From the NCBI GenBank assembly GCA_038503075.1, contig JBCAML010000003.1:620001-684000 (forward strand): 64,000 nucleotides of DNA, written 5' to 3'. This stretch comes from Gyromitra esculenta. Taxonomy: Eukaryota; Ascomycota; Pezizomycetes; Pezizales; Discinaceae. The notes under the pieces are model-generated. The model was given only the letters and a program-made list of their open reading frames with translations, searched no databases and was not told the origin of the DNA. Below are positions 60,949-64,000 of the stretch, one piece after another. Numbering within the stretch: the first letter of the stretch is position 1; each line of letters opens with the position of its first letter. The translations under genes were made by a program, and so were the position numbers.

Positions 60949-63900
60949 ATGGCTCTTCCCTCAGCAGCTCCACGAAAAAGAGGTCGGGCCGCCAAGTTAG
61001 CTGCTGCGAATGGCGCTGCGACCCCCACCCCCGAGGCAATCGAGCTTCTCAATGACCTTAATAGCTTCTGTGGTGTCGGCAGCCTTGACATTCAGATACC
61101 TAGGCGCGCCGGCGTTGGCGGTGAGGCACCGGATGGTTGGCTGTGGCTCGAAACACCGGGGCCAGCTCATAAGCCTGGGAAATTCTCGGTTGAGGGAAGC
61201 TTGATCGGGCTCATTGACTGTGGCGTTGCGAGGTGTACCTATCGTATGGTTTCTGCGAGTCTTGCTAGGGTTAGAGTATATATCCTCCCAGATGATGTCG
61301 GAAGGTCAATGATACCACGCAACCATGAGCATCTGCGGAAGTGGCTCAAGATTGTCATGACCGAAGTGGATATATCGCCGGATGGCTGGTCGGGAAAGGT
61401 GTGGAGGTGTGGGCAGCCTATGCGCGGGTTCATATCGAAACAGGATGAGGATAAGTCGTCGCTATCGAAACTTTTCAACCAGATTGAATCACCGAAGCCA
61501 AATCCCGAGTCATGGTGTATACGGGATGAAAACACAAGGGAGTTGCTTCGGGACGTGTTGAGTGACGAAAACAAAATCCCGGGGATGAGAGCTAGTCTAT
61601 ACAAGTACCAAAAACGGTCTGTCGCCCTGATGTTGGAGAAAGAGCTGGCGCCAAATAAGACCGAAGATCCAAGACTGAGAATGGTTTCCGGGCTCAATGG
61701 TGAAAAGTACTACCTGGATTTTGAGACCATGGAAATTTTTGAGAGCCCACGGTATTACGAAGATGTAAGAGGGGGTATTCTGGCGGAAGAGATGGGTTCT
61801 GGGTAGGAGTCCCCGTTTCATCAATTCTATGTATTCCTCCTCCCCTAGCTCATGACGTACTAACAATAGTGGTATAGTAAAACACTGATCTGCCTTGCTG
61901 TGATCCTCGCCAGCAAACATCAAATCAGTTATGTTCCTGAAGAGTGTATGTCGGCTCCTCCTACTCGCCCCTCCGTGGGCTTTCTCAGCGAGATGTGTGT
62001 CGCCTCGGTCTGGCGGAATGCAATACCATGGACCCAATTCTTAGAGGACATGTCCGAAAACTGCATCAAGATGATCAAGAACAACCACGGCTTCTACGAG
62101 GTCCCACCGGCGCCCCGGAGCAGGAGCAGCCGTTATTCATACGATAGGAATGCGGTGGAGAGGATCTACCTTGGTACCGGCACCATTATCGTCTGTCCGC
62201 ACAATCTAGTCGATCAGTGGGAGGGCGAGATCAAAAAGCACCTCGAACAGGATGCCCTCAAGTTCCTCACCCTCAAGAAGCCGACTGACGAGATCCCGTC
62301 TGTCTCGAAGCTATTAAGCTACGACGTGGTAATCTTTTCCCATACCCGATTCAATAAGGAAGTGAATGATGGTCGTGACAGCCATGGCCGCACAGAATCC
62401 TATGGCGTGCCCCTGAACTGCCAATGCCCATACAAGGGCTCTACTCGCGTCCCCAGTTGCGTCTGCTTCAGAAATGAAGATGTCTATCGGTCTCCGCTTA
62501 TGAGTATCCACTGGAAGCGCCTCATCGTTGACGAAGGGCAGAGTATGGCGTCTTCCGCCAGCGGCCCTAAGACCCAGGGAGTTTGTGTAGCTGAAAAGCT
62601 GCAGGCTGAGAGACGTTGGATCGTGACTGGAACTCCTACGAGTTTGCTCGTCAGTGTGACGCCGCAGCTAGTGGGAGATGAGAGCGAAGAGGAGCTGAAG
62701 GAGAGGAAAGAAAGGGAACCTGAGGAGCAAAATGAAAGACAGATTGACGAAGAGCAACACCTGGATCGGATCGGGAGGATGGTGTGCGACTTCCTCAAGC
62801 AGAAACCGTGGGCGCCAATCGATGATCGGCGGAATACGGAAAAGGCAAGCTGGAAGCGGTATATCAGTAAAGGATTCATCAACAGACGCCCTGGCTCAAC
62901 CGACTGTGTGCGGAAAATGTTTCAGCGGCTCTTCATCCGCCACCAGATAGAAGTCGTCGAGGAAGAATGCCAACTTCCGCCCATTGACATTAGAGAGATA
63001 CGGCTAAAACCAGGGTTTTTTGAGAAGCTGTCAATGAACCTTGTCGTTGGGGCATTAAAGGCGAACGAGGTTACGTCCGAAAGGGTTGGTAAAGACTATA
63101 TGTTTGACTCAACGAGTAGGGGAAGCTTAGGGGTGTTGACGAGTAATCTGTTGAGGCGGTGCGGGTTTTATCCTAGTGGATATTCAATCGCAGATGTGGA
63201 AAGTACTATTAGTACGAGTAGGAAGTATATGGAGAGGTGCGTAATGCGTTGTGGAGATGAGGATATAAAACTGCTGCTAGGGGCCATCGAAGCGGGGGAG
63301 ATGGCGTTGGCAACAAAGATGTGGAGATATATATCAGTTTGGCATGATATGGGTACGTTTACTCCCAGTTTGGGGACCGTTCCATGATGCTACGGCCAGC
63401 GGGGTGTCTTTTCGTCGTTGGTTGCGTTACTAAACGTAACTAGTTTACTTCATCTCCGACTTCCCAGAACAGCTTGAAGCTCCCTGGTCAATTTCCACTC
63501 GCAAGAACGTCAGTAAAGACTTGTTACTAAACGGCGCTGACGCCAATACGCTCCTGGAAATTGACAGCTCCAAGCTGCAAAATCTTCAGAAGTTCGTCAA
63601 CGCTCACGGTCACGAGTATGAAATCATCTCTAAGCTTGAAGCACAAGCGAAGGCATTCGATGTTGACCGCCAAAATGGGCTTCTTGCGAAGGGGCGTCCG
63701 CAGAATGGCGGCGTAGAATCTTCGCTAGCTATGCACCCCGTAGCGCAGAGCCAAATTATTGGTGGAAATATCGCTGGCAACCCTCCTGCTACGCCAGTCT
63801 CGCGGGTTAGAGGCAAAAGGAGCGAAAAGACCCCGTCCAAGACTCGGACACCGCTTAAACCGGCAATAAAGAGGTCCAAACCGGCACAGATTCTCCCTCC

Positions 63901-64000
63901 AGATTCACCGCTAGCTAAAGCGAAGATCGTCGGCACTGCGTCGATAAAGCTTACCTATCTAATAAATAAGATCCTTGCTCATCACAAGACCGAGAAGATC
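60949..64000 (+). CDS. SNF2-family ATPase, SHPRH-like (3' truncated by window)
   Basis: DNA-dependent ATPase of the Rad5/SHPRH branch, probably in DNA repair or chromatin work; only the 5' part is in the window. Exon 1 is 60949-61802 and exon 2 starts at 61878, joining to complete the Walker A site EEMGSGKT (Lys286). Motif II is VDEGQ, where Rad5-type enzymes often have DEGH. RRWIVTGTPTSLL is motif III. A Cys-rich insert, CQCPYKGSTRVPSCVC, lies between motifs I and II. A further intron runs from 63352 to about 63466. After it the frame continues with a coiled, Lys/Pro-rich region to base 64000. No RING or helicase-C motifs are reached. The start has a strong CACCATGG context. The upstream 180 residues match no domain I know. 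Confidence 0.85.

Overview
The window is nuclear DNA of a filamentous ascomycete (Pezizomycotina). Three things point there: short spliceosomal introns, mostly 50-80 nt with GTRNGT donors and CTRAY branch sites; a MOB3/phocein homologue; and a CYS-3/MetR-type bZIP sulfur regulator. The wide intergenic spaces would fit an early-diverging class such as Pezizomycetes, but the sequence alone does not settle the class. Most genes are conserved single-copy eukaryotic genes, and I resolved many exon junctions by reading-frame continuity.

Layout: 0.7-8.4 kb carries three membrane-fusion or tethering genes in a row: SEC9 t-SNARE (+), VPS33 SM protein (-) and a RINT1/TIP20 tether (+). VPS33 and RINT1 share a 190-bp divergent promoter. 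9-15 kb holds TAF1 and RAD52. 16-28 kb holds SPT6 (-), an F-box protein (-) and an ataxin-10 homologue (+). 30-36.5 kb holds TAF10, a 72-residue mitofissin/ATG44 gene, LTO1 and cytosolic methionyl-tRNA synthetase. 37.4-39.9 kb is one reading frame joining a MOB3/phocein domain to a phosphopantetheine adenylyltransferase. 41.4-43.4 kb is 3-phosphoglycerate dehydrogenase.

From 43.4 to 53.3 kb lies a 10-kb block with no recognisable gene. It contains a 209-bp mariner-type MITE with TA flanks and a dense cluster of the palindrome TACATGTA. After it come a CYS-3/MetR-like bZIP gene with a 5'-UTR intron, the snoRNP assembly factor BCD1, ribosomal protein S8 (long structured first intron), a small unknown gene, and the 5' part of a SHPRH-like SNF2 ATPase that runs off the window.

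Functionally the genes cover vesicle fusion (SEC9, VPS33, RINT1), transcription (TAF1, TAF10, SPT6), DNA repair (RAD52, SNF2 ATPase), translation and ribosome biogenesis (MES1, RPS8, BCD1, LTO1) and amino-acid/sulfur metabolism (SER3-type PGDH, CYS-3). The two amino-acid-related genes SER3 and MES1 each have a CPC1/GCN4-type TGACTCA just upstream. The most unusual item is the MOB3-PPAT fusion; next are the strictly intergenic TACATGTA palindrome and the ATG-only coding exon of the mitofissin gene.
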